DNA of 64,000 nt from Pseudomonadota bacterium (GCA_023456105.1 JAEYAO010000028.1:1-64000), one strand, 5' to 3'; shown: positions 51,597 through 61,401, numbered from the stretch's first letter. Notes: generated by a model not told the origin, from the letters alone. Numbers and translations are program-made.

Positions 51597-53300
51597 TCAG
51601 GAGCCCTCCATCATGTCGGCGTTGCTCTTGCCCGGCGGCACCAGCGGCCAGACGTTGTCCTTGGGATCGATGATCACGTGCATCAGGCAGGGGCCGTCGG
51701 CGGCCAGCAGGCGGGCGATCCCGCCGTCCACCTGGTCCCGCCGCTCGATGCGGAAGGCCTCGATCCCGAAGGCCTCGGCGACCCTGACGAAGTCCGGATT
51801 GTCCGACAGGTCGATCTCGGAATAGTTGCCGGCGAAGAACAGCTCCTGCCACTGACGCACCAGTCCCAGGGAGCTGTTGTCGATCAGGACGATCTTCAGG
51901 GGAACGCCGTAGCGGCGCAGCGTCGCCAGCTCCTGGATGTTCATCATGAAGCCGCCGTCGCCAGCGATGGTGATCACCGTCGCCTCTGGCCGCGCCAGCT
52001 TCGCCCCGATCCCCGCCGGCAGACCGAAGCCCATGGCCCCCAGACCGCCCGAGCTGATGTGCGCCTCGGGTCGGGAGAAGCGGCAATGCTGGGCGGCCCA
52101 CATCTGGTGCTGGCCGACGTCGCAGGCGGCGATGAAGCGCTCGCCCGCCGCCTCCGACAGCCGCTTCAGCAGAGCGGGGGCGTAGACGCCCTCGCCCGGC
52201 GCGTCATACCGGGGGGCGTGATCCAGGGCGGCGCGGGCGCAGTCCACGATCCACGGCTGGGTGTCCAGCGGCGGCCCGCCCCTCATACGCAGAGTCAGAG
52301 CGGCCAGGACGGCCTTCAGATCACCCACCACCGCCACCTCCGCGGCCCGCAGCTTTCCGACCTCGGATGCGTCCGCATCGAAGTGGACCACGCGGGCGTC
52401 GGGCGCGAACTCGGCCAGCTTGCCGGTGGCCCGGTCGTCGAAGCGGGCGCCGACGACGAGCAGCAGGTCGCAGCCCTGCACCGCCTCGTTGGCCGCGCGG
52501 GTTCCGTGCATGCCCAGCATGCCCAGCATGCCCGGCGCATCGGTCGGGATCGTCCCCAGGGCGTTCAGCGTCGCCACCTGCGGGATGGCCGTCGCCCGGA
52601 CGAACGCCCTCAGCACCTCCGTGGCGCGGGCGATCTTCACCCCGCCGCCGACATAGATCAGCGGCCGCCTCGCCGCGCGGATCGCCGTCTCGGCCGCAGC
52701 GACCGCTTCGTCGTCCACGCCGGCGGCGGTGTTGGGAACGGAGAAGCCGCGCGGCCTCGTGGCCGCCCCGACCTGCACATCCTTGGGCAGATCGACCAGC
52801 ACCGGCCCGGGCCGCCCGGAGGCGGCGATATGGAACGCTTCCTCCACGGCCGCCGGCACATCGGCCGGATCGCGCACCAGGATCGAGTGCTTCACGATCG
52901 GCAGGGTGACGCCCAGGATGTCGATCTCCTGAAAGGCGTCGGTCCCCATCACGCCCTGCGCGACATTGCCGGTGATGCAGACCATGGGCACGGAGTCCAT
53001 CATGGCGTTGGCGATGCCAGTCACCAGATTGGTCGCGCCGGGACCTGACGTCGCCATGCACACGCCGACACGGCCGCTGGCCCGCGCATAGGCGTCGGCG
53101 GCGAAGGCGGCGCCCTGCTCGTGCCGGACCAGGATGTGCTTCAGGCCGGATCCCGCCAGGGCGTCATAGACCGGCATGATCGCGCCGCCCGGATAACCGA
53201 ACACCACCTCGACCCCCAGCCGCTCCAGGGTGGAGATCAGCAGGCGGGCGCCGCTTTGCGCGACGGCGGGTTCGATCTTCAGGGCGGCGGAGGCGGTCAT
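51597..53300 (-). CDS. ilvG: Acetolactate synthase large subunit
   Basis: A 567-residue ThDP- and FAD-dependent enzyme that makes acetolactate or acetohydroxybutyrate. The catalytic glutamate is in VRHEQGAAFAADAYARASG, the FAD-domain segment LGMLGMHGTRAANEA is typical, and the ThDP motif is GDGGFMMNIQELATLRRYGVP to IDNSSLGLVRQWQELFF. Partner of the IlvM-type subunit directly downstream (one-base gap), so I use ilvG; ilvB is an equally acceptable name. Third gene of the operon. Confidence 0.94.
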   Translation of the reverse strand: MTASAALKIEPAVAQSGARLLISTLERLGVEVVFGYPGGAIMPVYDALAGSGLKHILVRHEQGAAFAADAYARASGRVGVCMATSGPGATNLVTGIANAMMDSVPMVCITGNVAQGVMGTDAFQEIDILGVTLPIVKHSILVRDPADVPAAVEEAFHIAASGRPGPVLVDLPKDVQVGAATRPRGFSVPNTAAGVDDEAVAAAETAIRAARRPLIYVGGGVKIARATEVLRAFVRATAIPQVATLNALGTIPTDAPGMLGMLGMHGTRAANEAVQGCDLLLVVGARFDDRATGKLAEFAPDARVVHFDADASEVGKLRAAEVAVVGDLKAVLAALTLRMRGGPPLDTQPWIVDCARAALDHAPRYDAPGEGVYAPALLKRLSEAAGERFIAACDVGQHQMWAAQHCRFSRPEAHISSGGLGAMGFGLPAGIGAKLARPEATVITIAGDGGFMMNIQELATLRRYGVPLKIVLIDNSSLGLVRQWQELFFAGNYSEIDLSDNPDFVRVAEAFGIEAFRIERRDQVDGGIARLLAADGPCLMHVIIDPKDNVWPLVPPGKSNADMMEGS

Positions 53301-53306
53301 AACGGA

Positions 53307-54344
53307 TCAGGCGGCCTTCGCCGACGCCTCTTGAGCCGATGCGGGCTCGGCTGCGTTCAGCCACGCCATGCGCCGGCGCAGCGCCTGTCCGACGATCTCG
53401 ATCGGCTGTTCGTTGTCGGCCTTGACCAGGGCGTCATAGGCCGGCTTGCCGGCCTCGTTTTCGGCGATCCAATCTTCGGCGAACCGGCCGCTCTGGATGT
53501 CGGCCAGGATCGCCTTCATGCGCTCGCGCGTGTCGGCGTTGATCACGCGCGGGCCGGACGAAACCGAGCCCCACTTGGCGGTTTCCGAAATGAACTCGTT
53601 CATCTTGGTGATCCCGCCCTCGTAGAACAGGTCCACGATCAGCTTCAGCTCGTGCATGCACTCGAAGTAGGCGATCTCGGGCTGGTAGCCCGCCTCGACC
53701 AGGGTGTTGAAGCCGCTCATGACCAGCTCCTTGGCCCCGCCACACAGTACGGCCTGCTCGCCGAACAGGTCGGTCTCGGTCTCCTCCCTGAAGCTGGTCT
53801 CGATCAGACCGCCGGTCGCGCCGCCGATGCCGCGTGCATAGCCCATGGCCCGGTCGCGCGCTTTGCCGGTCGCGTCGTGCTGGATGGCGAACAGGGCGGG
53901 CACGCCGCGCCCGCGCGCGAACTCGCGCCGCACCAGATCGCCCGGCCCCTTGGGCGCGACCAGGATCACGTCCATGTCCTCGCGCGGCGCGATCCGGCCA
54001 TAGTGGATCGAAAAGCCGTGGGCGAACAGGATGGCCGCGCCCATCTTGGCGTGGGGCTCGATCACCGTCCGGTAGATTTCGGCCTGCGCCATGTCCGGCG
54101 TCAGGATGGCGATGATGTCGGCCCCGCGAACCGCCTCGGCCGGCTCCGCGGTCGGCACGCCGTCCTCGTTCGCGTGACGCCAGCCCTTGCCGCCGTGGCG
54201 AACGCTCGCGACCACGTCATGACCGCTGTCCTTCAGGTTGCGCGCATGGGCCCGCCCTTGCGAGCCATAGCCGATCACGGCGATGCGCTGGCCGGTGATG
54301 GCGCCCGGCCGGATATCGTCGTTGGTGTAGATGGTGATGGCCAT
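53307..54344 (-). CDS. ilvC: Ketol-acid reductoisomerase
   Basis: A 345-residue NADPH-dependent enzyme of valine and isoleucine synthesis. The Rossmann motif is IAVIGYGSQGRAHARNLKDSG with VRHGGKGW as cofactor-specificity loop, and the knotted C-terminal domain has ETDLFGEQAVLCGGAKELV and KLIVDLFYEGGI with metal-binding acids. Class I length. Lies 3 bp after ilvD. Confidence 0.97.
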   Translation of the reverse strand: MAITIYTNDDIRPGAITGQRIAVIGYGSQGRAHARNLKDSGHDVVASVRHGGKGWRHANEDGVPTAEPAEAVRGADIIAILTPDMAQAEIYRTVIEPHAKMGAAILFAHGFSIHYGRIAPREDMDVILVAPKGPGDLVRREFARGRGVPALFAIQHDATGKARDRAMGYARGIGGATGGLIETSFREETETDLFGEQAVLCGGAKELVMSGFNTLVEAGYQPEIAYFECMHELKLIVDLFYEGGITKMNEFISETAKWGSVSSGPRVINADTRERMKAILADIQSGRFAEDWIAENEAGKPAYDALVKADNEQPIEIVGQALRRRMAWLNAAEPASAQEASAKAA

Positions 54345-54347
54345 GGC

Positions 54348-56081
54348 TCAGGCGTCCTCGTGGGCTTGGGTGAAAGCCGGAACTTGCGCCGGCGGGGGGT
54401 TGGGGATGGTCACCGCGCCCTGGGCGGCCGAGGCCACGCTGGCGCGATACTTGGCGAAGACGCCGCGGGCCGCCTTCAGGGCCGGCGCGACATGGGCGGC
54501 GCGGCGCGCCTTCAGGTCGGCGGCCACGTCGATGCGTCGGTCGGTGACGTCGATGGTGATGCGGTCGCCGTCGCGGATCAGGGCGATGGGCCCGCCGACC
54601 GCCGCCTCCGGCGACACATGGCCGGCGACGAAGCCATAGGAGGCGCCGGAGAAGCGCCCGTCGGTGATCAGGGCCACGTTCTCGATCCCGCGCCCCTTCA
54701 GCGCCGCGGTGACCTGCAGCATCTCGCGCATGCCGGGGCCGCCCTTCGGCCCTTCGTAGCGGATGACGATCACGTCGCCCTCGCCCACCGAGCCGTCCTG
54801 CACCGCGTGAAAGGCGTCCTCCTCGCCGTCGAAGACGCAGGCCGGTCCCTCGAACCGATCGACCTTATGCCCCGTCAGCTTGATCACCGCGCCCTCGGGC
54901 GCCACGTCGCCGTGGATCACGGCGTATGAGCCGCGCGCCATCACCGGCGCATCAAAGGTCGCCACCACCTGCTGGCCCGGCGCCTCTTCCGCTTCCGAGG
55001 CTTCGACAAACAGGCTGCGGCCACTGACAGTGGGCGTGTTCACAATCTTGCCCGCCGAGGCCATGCGCTGCGTCACCAGCCGCGTGCCGCCCGCCGCGAA
55101 CAGGTGCGAGGCCAGAAAGCGCCCGCCCGGCTTCAGGTCGCAGATCACCGGCGCCTCGACGCAGGCCTGGTGGCAATCCTCGACGCCGAACGCGATCCCG
55201 GCCTCGGCCGCGATAGCCGTCAGGTGCATCACCGCATTGGTCGATCCGCCCGAGGCGGAGACCGCGACGGCGGCGTTCTTCAGGCTGGCGCGGGTGATGT
55301 ATTTGCGGGCCATGTCGCCGGCGAACACCCGCTCGACGATCAGCCGACCGCAGCGCTCGCCCTCGGCCGCCTTGTTTGGATCGACCGCCGGGACGTCGTT
55401 GGCCCCCATGGGGCTGATGCCCATGACCGACAGGGCCATGGCCATGGTGTTGGCGGTGAACTGTCCCCCGCACGCGCCGGCGCCCGGACAGACGGCGCTC
55501 TCGACCGCCTTCAGCCCCGCGTCGTCCAGCCGGCCCGCCGCATGGGCGCCGATCGCCTCGAACACCTCCTGAACCGAGACCTCGCGGCCGTCGATGACGC
55601 CCGGCATGATGGTCCCGCCGTAGTAAACCAAGCCCGGGATATCCATCCGCGCCAGCGCCATGGCCGCAGCCGGAATGGTCTTGTCGCAGCCGACGATGCA
55701 GACCACGCCGTCCAGCTGGTGGCCCTCGATCGCCAGCTCGATGGAGTCGGCCACAACCTCGCGCGAGATCAGCGAGGCCTTCATTCCGGCCGTGCCCATG
55801 GAGATGCCGTCGGTCACGACGACGGTGTTGAAGTCCACCGGATAGCCGCCGGCGGCCGTGATCCCGGCGCGCACGTCCCTGGCCAGCCGGTCCAGGTGCA
55901 TGTTGCACGGCGTGACCGACGACCAGGTGTTGACGACGCCGATCATCGGCTTGTCGAAGTCGGCGTCCTGCATACCCGCGGCCCGCAGATAGGACCGCGC
56001 GGCCGCCCGGCTGGGGCCATGCGTAACCGCCGCGCTGCGCGCGTTCGGCCTAGGAGGTTGAGAGGTAGAATCTTGCGTCAT
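54348..56081 (-). CDS. ilvD: Dihydroxy-acid dehydratase
   Basis: A 577-residue iron-sulfur enzyme converting dihydroxy acids to keto acids. Cysteine motifs GCDKTIPAAAMALARMD and CPGAGACGGQFTANTMAM and the terminal SGASYGFVAGHVSPEAAVGGP are diagnostic. First structural gene of the ilv-leu operon; its ATG at 56081 lies 33 bp after the attenuator terminator. Confidence 0.97.
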   Translation of the reverse strand: MTQDSTSQPPRPNARSAAVTHGPSRAAARSYLRAAGMQDADFDKPMIGVVNTWSSVTPCNMHLDRLARDVRAGITAAGGYPVDFNTVVVTDGISMGTAGMKASLISREVVADSIELAIEGHQLDGVVCIVGCDKTIPAAAMALARMDIPGLVYYGGTIMPGVIDGREVSVQEVFEAIGAHAAGRLDDAGLKAVESAVCPGAGACGGQFTANTMAMALSVMGISPMGANDVPAVDPNKAAEGERCGRLIVERVFAGDMARKYITRASLKNAAVAVSASGGSTNAVMHLTAIAAEAGIAFGVEDCHQACVEAPVICDLKPGGRFLASHLFAAGGTRLVTQRMASAGKIVNTPTVSGRSLFVEASEAEEAPGQQVVATFDAPVMARGSYAVIHGDVAPEGAVIKLTGHKVDRFEGPACVFDGEEDAFHAVQDGSVGEGDVIVIRYEGPKGGPGMREMLQVTAALKGRGIENVALITDGRFSGASYGFVAGHVSPEAAVGGPIALIRDGDRITIDVTDRRIDVAADLKARRAAHVAPALKAARGVFAKYRASVASAAQGAVTIPNPPPAQVPAFTQAHEDA

Positions 56082-56113
56082 CGGTCTGGTTCGTCAGCGA
56101 ACCGCCAAGCACG

Positions 56114-56142
56114 AAAAACCCCGCTTCCTTTCGGGAGCGGGG
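56114..56142 (-). terminator. Attenuator terminator of the ilv-leu operon
   Basis: On the minus strand CCCCGCT and AGCGGGG form a 7-bp GC stem followed at once by TTTTT. It is situated between the leader peptide stop and ilvD, so read-through is needed for expression of all eight genes. The 5' arm extended outward (56136-56145) can pair with leader bases 56187-56196 in nine of ten positions, which would prevent terminator formation. Confidence 0.85.
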
Positions 56143-56171
56143 TGGGTGCGGGGCGATCCTGTGGGTTGGGT

Positions 56172-56324
56172 TCAGGTCGCGTGCATCCACGCCGCTTGCG
56201 TAAGCAGGCCAAGAAGTACGAGCGAAATGAGCGAAAACAGGCTGGCGGCCGCCGAAGGCGCACGAACGGCGCGGACCGCCACGGCGGTCTTGCGCTTCAT
56301 CGATGCGATTTTGCGAGCGGCCAC
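56172..56324 (-). CDS. ilv-leu operon leader peptide
   Basis: A 50-codon ORF starting GTG 56324, with AGGGAG at 56331-56336. Residues 29-41 read LFSLISLVLLGLL: seven Leu, one Ile and one Val in 13 positions, immediately before TQAAWMHAT and the stop. In classic attenuation, ribosome stalling at such codons during amino acid shortage prevents terminator formation. An internal ATG at codon 9 is an alternative start that keeps the control codons. The long frame continuing upstream past 56324 is not used. The role is strongly supported by the downstream terminator and operon. Confidence 0.85.
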   Translation of the reverse strand: MAARKIASMKRKTAVAVRAVRAPSAAASLFSLISLVLLGLLTQAAWMHAT

Positions 56325-56384
56325 GATAGGCTCCCTGTTCTTTGCAGAGGTAACCACAGCGCCGAGAGACGCACAAGCCGCCGC

Positions 56385-56397
56385 GCAATAATTTTGC
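56385..56397. promoter_or_regulatory. AT-rich inverted repeat in the ilv leader/gap divergent region
   Basis: GCAA and TTGC flank TAATT in otherwise GC-rich DNA, about 60 bp before the leader peptide start and 180 bp before gap. It may be a regulator site or part of a promoter. The rest of 56325-56579 shows no gene or clear promoter to me. Confidence 0.3.
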
Positions 56398-56579
56398 ACA
56401 TCATGCCTCAACATGGCCTCGACCGCGCATCTTCCCGCCGGCGACCCGGTCGCACGCAAGGAGAGCCGGCGGGCTCTCCGTCTTCCACGATCACGCCTTG
56501 TAACAGCGCCGCACTTGCAACGGGCTCTCGCGCGTTCCATTGAAGCCCCACACAAAAGCTCGGCTTCAGGAGACACCCC

Positions 56580-57587
<1,008 letters not shown>

Positions 57588-57594
57588 CCCGCCT

Positions 57595-57722
57595 CTCCTC
57601 CCCGTGCAAATGGGGATGAGGACCATGAAGTGGCGGAGGGGTTCGTTCCGCATGCAAACCCCTCCGCCTCGCCGCTGACGGCGGCGCGCCACCTCCCCCA
57701 TCGCTGTGCGACCGGGAAGAGA
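57595..57722. repeat. Intergenic palindromic repeat between gap and pgk
   Basis: The space is filled by inverted segments: GGCGGAGGGGTT (57632-57643) faces AACCCCTCCGCC (57657-57668), and CGCCG/CGGCG with CCCC/GGGG pairs flank it. This make-up (CCTCCCC, GGGGAGG, CGGAGGG) is typical of dispersed intergenic repeats in Caulobacterales. It probably sits in the transcript and may set relative expression. Confidence 0.6.
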
Positions 57723-57733
57723 AGGAAAGCCCC

Positions 57734-58930
57734 ATGACCTTCCGCACCCTCGACGACGCCACGGACCTCGCCGGCAAGACCGCCCTGGTCCGCGTGGACT
57801 TCAACGTACCGATGGAGGGCGGCAGGGTCACCGACGACACTCGTCTGCGCGTCGCCCTGCCCACGATCCAGCGTCTGCGCGACGCCGGCGCCAAGGTCGC
57901 GCTGCTCGCCCACTTCGACCGGCCCAAGGGCGAGCGCGTGCCGTCCATGAGCCTCGAACCCGTGGTGGACGATCTGGAGCGACTGCTCGGCGCGCCGGTT
58001 CGCTTCGCCGGCGACTGCGTGGGAGAAGAAGCCAAGGCTGGGCTTGCTGATCTTGACGTCGGCGGCGTGGTGCTGCTGGAGAACGTGCGCTTCCACAAGG
58101 GCGAGGAGAAGAACGATCCCGCCTTCGCCCGGCGACTGGCGGACCTGGGCGACATCTACGTCAACGACGCCTTTTCGGCCGCTCACCGCGCCCACGCCTC
58201 GACCGAGGGTCTGGCGCGCCTTCTGCCCGCCTACGCCGGCGAGTCGATGCGTCGCGAGCTCGAGGCGCTGGACAAGGCTCTTGGCGACCCGGTCAAGCCC
58301 GTGCTGGGCATCGTCGGCGGCTCAAAGGTCTCGACCAAGCTGGACCTCCTGCAGAACCTGGTCGGCAAGCTGGATCAGCTCGCGATCGGCGGCGGCATGG
58401 CCAACACCTTTCTCTACGCGCAGGGCGTGGATATCGGCGGCTCGCTGGCTGAAAAGGACATGGCCGACACCGCCCGTGCGATCATGGCCGAAGCCGCGAC
58501 GCGGGGCTGCGAACTGCTGCTGCCCATCGACGTGGTGGTCGCAACCGAGGTCAAGCCCGGCGCCGCCGCGCGGACCGTCAAGGCCGGCGACACCCTCTCG
58601 ACCGACGACAAGATCCTGGACGCCGGCCCCGACAGCGTGGCTCGCCTCACCGCCGCGATGGACGCCGCCCGGACCCTGATCTGGAACGGTCCGCTGGGCG
58701 TGTTCGAGGTCCCGCCGTTCGACGCCGCGACCGTGGCGGCGGCGAAGCACGCGGCGGAACTCGCCACGGCCGGAAAGCTGACGGCCGTGGCGGGCGGCGG
58801 CGACACGGTGGCGGCGCTGAACCACGCGGGCGTATCGGAAGACATGACCTTCGTCTCCACCGCCGGCGGCGCCTTCCTGGAGTGGATGGAGGGCAAGCCC
58901 CTGCTGGGCGTCGAGGCCCTGGGCGCCTGA
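57734..58930 (+). CDS. pgk: Phosphoglycerate kinase
   Basis: A 398-residue enzyme transferring phosphate from 1,3-bisphosphoglycerate to ADP. Signatures are RVDFNVPMEGGRVTDDTRL, LLENVRFHKGEEKNDPAF, VNDAFSAAHRAHAST, GGSKVSTKLDLLQNL and the C-terminal GGGDTVAAL. Start ATG 57734 is preceded by GGAAGAGAAGGAAAG. Second gene of the cluster. Confidence 0.97.
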   Translation: MTFRTLDDATDLAGKTALVRVDFNVPMEGGRVTDDTRLRVALPTIQRLRDAGAKVALLAHFDRPKGERVPSMSLEPVVDDLERLLGAPVRFAGDCVGEEAKAGLADLDVGGVVLLENVRFHKGEEKNDPAFARRLADLGDIYVNDAFSAAHRAHASTEGLARLLPAYAGESMRRELEALDKALGDPVKPVLGIVGGSKVSTKLDLLQNLVGKLDQLAIGGGMANTFLYAQGVDIGGSLAEKDMADTARAIMAEAATRGCELLLPIDVVVATEVKPGAAARTVKAGDTLSTDDKILDAGPDSVARLTAAMDAARTLIWNGPLGVFEVPPFDAATVAAAKHAAELATAGKLTAVAGGGDTVAALNHAGVSEDMTFVSTAGGAFLEWMEGKPLLGVEALGA

Positions 58931-59016
58931 TCGGCGGCTGTAACATGGCGTGACTTGGAAGCTCGGCGGGTCTAGAACAGCGGGCAATAAAAAGAACTGC
59001 TCAGGAGACCTCCACC

Positions 59017-60102
59017 ATGGCGCGCATCACGCTGCGACAGCTGCTCGACCACGCGGCCGAGAACGACTACGGCCTGCCGGCCTACAACATCAACAACATG
59101 GAACAGGGCCTGGCGATCATGGAGGCGGCGGAAGCCGTCAATGCGCCCGTCATCATCCAGGCCTCTCGCGGCGCGCGCTCCTACGCCAACGACATCGTGC
59201 TGGCCAAGCTGATCGACGCTCTGGCCGAGCTCTATCCGCACATCCCGGTCTGCATGCACCAGGACCACGGCAACGGCCCGGCGACCTGCGCCACCGCCAT
59301 CCAGTACGGCTTCACCTCGGTGATGATGGACGGCTCGCTGATGGAGGACGCCAGGACCCCGGCCTCCTACGAATACAACCTCGACGTGACCCGCCGCGTC
59401 ACGGAGATGGCCCACGCCTGCGGCGTCTCGGTCGAGGGTGAGCTGGGCGTTCTGGGCTCGCTGGAGACCGGCATGGGGGAGGCCGAGGACGGCCACGGCT
59501 TCGAAGGCAAGCTGGACCACTCAGAGCTGCTGACCGACCCGGATCAGGCGGTGGAGTTTGTGGCCGCCACCAAGGTCGATGCGCTGGCCATCGCCATGGG
59601 CACCTCGCACGGCGCCTACAAGTTCACCAAGAAGCCGGACGGCGACATTCTGGCGATGCACGTGATCGAGGAGATCCACCGCCGCCTGCCCGACACCCAC
59701 CTTGTCATGCACGGCTCATCGTCCGTGCCGCAGGACCTGCAGGACATCATCAACCAGTACGGCGGCCAGATGCCCCAGACTTGGGGCGTGCCGGTCGAGG
59801 AGATCCAGCGCGGCATCAAGCACGGCGTGCGCAAGATCAACATCGACACCGACAACCGCATGGCCATCACCGGCGCGATCCGGAAGGTGCTGATGGAGAA
59901 GCCGGGCGAGTTCGACCCCCGCGCTTATCTGAAGCCGGCCAAGGAAGCGATGAAGAAGCTCTGCATCGAGCGCTACCAGCAGTTCGGCTGTGAAGGCATG
60001 GCCGACAAGATCAAGCCGATGTCGACCGCCCAGATGGCCAGGCGCTACGCCTCGGGCGAACTAAACCCGCACTTCCGCACCGCGGCCTCGCAGGCGGCTT
60101 AG
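59017..60102 (+). CDS. fba: Class II fructose-bisphosphate aldolase
   Basis: A 361-residue zinc aldolase of the CbbA-like subgroup. Zinc and substrate motifs: CMHQDHGNG, VEGELGVLGSLETGMGEAEDG, GTSHGAYKFTK, HLVMHGSSSVP and KINIDTDNRMAITGAIRK. It cleaves fructose 1,6-bisphosphate or works in gluconeogenesis. Start ATG 59017 follows CAGGAG. Ends at a TTCG-loop terminator. Confidence 0.96.
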   Translation: MARITLRQLLDHAAENDYGLPAYNINNMEQGLAIMEAAEAVNAPVIIQASRGARSYANDIVLAKLIDALAELYPHIPVCMHQDHGNGPATCATAIQYGFTSVMMDGSLMEDARTPASYEYNLDVTRRVTEMAHACGVSVEGELGVLGSLETGMGEAEDGHGFEGKLDHSELLTDPDQAVEFVAATKVDALAIAMGTSHGAYKFTKKPDGDILAMHVIEEIHRRLPDTHLVMHGSSSVPQDLQDIINQYGGQMPQTWGVPVEEIQRGIKHGVRKINIDTDNRMAITGAIRKVLMEKPGEFDPRAYLKPAKEAMKKLCIERYQQFGCEGMADKIKPMSTAQMARRYASGELNPHFRTAASQAA

Positions 60103-60111
60103 GCTTCAAGG

Positions 60112-60136
60112 GGGCGGCCTTCGGGCCGCCCTTCTT
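60112..60136 (+). terminator. Intrinsic terminator after fba
   Basis: GGGCGGCC and GGCCGCCC form a perfect 8-bp stem capped by a TTCG tetraloop, followed by TTCTT. It closes the glycolytic cluster. Confidence 0.87.
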
Positions 60137-60170
60137 CGTTCGGGCGTCGGCGCGTGCTAAGCGCGCTGGC

Positions 60171-61172
60171 GTGACCGACCCCCTACCTGACGAAGACGAT
60201 CTTGCCGGCGAGCGGCTGGAGGCGAGCCTCGACGCTCCCGCGGTCCGCCTCGACAAGGCGCTGTCCGACGCCTTTCCCACCCTTTCACGTGCGCGCCTCC
60301 AGGCGCTGCTGGCGCAAGGCGCGGTGACCCGGGACGGACTGCCGGTCGGCTCCGGCTCGACCAAAGCCTTGCCCGGCCTCTACGCCGTCGCCCTTCCTCC
60401 CGTCGCCCCGGCCGCTCCCCAGCCGGAAGCCATTCCGCTGGTGGTGCTGTTCGAGGACGCCGACCTGATCGTGGTCGACAAGGCCGCCGGCATGGCCGCC
60501 CACCCGGCGCCCGGCTGCGAAAGCGGCACCTTGGTCAACGCCCTGCTGCACCACTGCGGCGCGTCCTTGTCGGGCATCGGGGGGGTCGCGCGCCCCGGCG
60601 TCGTCCACCGGCTGGACAAGGACACCTCCGGCGTCATGGTCGCGGCCAAGTCCGACCGGGCGCATGCGGGCATCTCCGCTCTTTTCGCCGCTCACGACAT
60701 CGAGCGCACCTACATCGCCCTGACGCGCGGCGCGCCCTCGCCGGCGCGTGACCGCATCGTGACGCGCATCGGCCGCTCCAGCGGTGACCGCAAGAAGATG
60801 GCGGTGCTGCGGTCCGGCGGGCGGGAGGCGATCACCGACTACGTGGTCCAGCGCACCTTCGGCCAGCCCGCCAAGGCGTCCGGCGCGCCGCTCGCCGCCC
60901 GCGTCGCCTGTACGCTGCAGACAGGCCGCACCCACCAGATCCGCGTTCATATGGCCTCGAAGGGCGCACCTCTGCTGGGCGACCCCGTCTACGGCTCCGG
61001 CAGCCCCGCCGCGTCGGTGCGCAGCGCCGTCGCCGAGGCCGGTCTGCGCCGCCAGGCCCTGCACGCGGCGGTGCTCGGCTTCGTGCATCCGGTCACGGGC
61101 GCACCCCTGCGATTCGAGACCGATCCGCCAGCGGACATGATCGATCTGGAGCGTCGGCTCGGCGACCTCTGA
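60171..61172 (+). CDS. RluD-family 23S rRNA pseudouridine synthase
   Basis: A 333-residue enzyme: N-terminal S4-like RNA-binding segment (VRLDKALSDAFPTLSRARLQALL), then the catalytic domain with IVVDKAAGMAAHP and the active-site motif HRLDKDTSGVMVAAKS. RluD modifies helix 69 of 23S rRNA; RluA/RluC are alternatives. The start is GTG 60171 without a Shine-Dalgarno. A GCTAAGCG box lies at 60156-60163, so the mRNA may be leaderless. It precedes rpoH. Confidence 0.9.
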   Translation: MTDPLPDEDDLAGERLEASLDAPAVRLDKALSDAFPTLSRARLQALLAQGAVTRDGLPVGSGSTKALPGLYAVALPPVAPAAPQPEAIPLVVLFEDADLIVVDKAAGMAAHPAPGCESGTLVNALLHHCGASLSGIGGVARPGVVHRLDKDTSGVMVAAKSDRAHAGISALFAAHDIERTYIALTRGAPSPARDRIVTRIGRSSGDRKKMAVLRSGGREAITDYVVQRTFGQPAKASGAPLAARVACTLQTGRTHQIRVHMASKGAPLLGDPVYGSGSPAASVRSAVAEAGLRRQALHAAVLGFVHPVTGAPLRFETDPPADMIDLERRLGDL

Positions 61173-61195
61173 ATACCCGACCACGCAGCTTGGTC

Positions 61196-61224
61196 TTGAA
61201 TAGCAACAGCGGCTGTGCTAGAAG
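61196..61224 (+). promoter_or_regulatory. Housekeeping promoter of rpoH
   Basis: TTGAATA at 61196-61202 and GCTAGAAG at 61217-61224 are 14 bp apart, matching the Caulobacter consensus. A long leader of about 170 bases to the ATG at 61402 would follow. Confidence 0.6.
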
Positions 61225-61258
61225 CGGAGCTCATCCGGTGCGAGTGGCGCCCGGGATA

Positions 61259-61280
61259 CGGTCACGCTTTCGTGTGACCG
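61259..61280 (+). other. Stable hairpin in the rpoH leader
   Basis: CGGTCAC and GTGACCG are exact inverted heptamers around GCTTTCGT. It lies in the untranslated leader and could influence rpoH translation or stability. The leader between 61225 and 61401 shows no other gene. Confidence 0.5.
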
Positions 61281-61401
61281 CCCGTCCCTAAAAAGATCGG
61301 CAACCCATCGCTACTTGTCCGGTTGAGGGGAGAGGCGTCGGCGCACACTAGTGGCCGAAGTCGAAGCGCCCGCTCGTACTATCTTGGTCGGAGGGACCGT
61401 A

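Noticed and set aside
52506..52533. Short 9-bp tandem repeat in ilvG (GMLGMLGMHG)
   Set aside because: LGMLGMHG is the normal conserved motif of acetolactate synthase, so the repetition is explained by protein sequence.
61351..61401. Extended RpoH start at GTG 61351
   Set aside because: ATG 61402 has a GGAGGG site and gives the usual 295-residue length. The extension cannot be excluded entirely.
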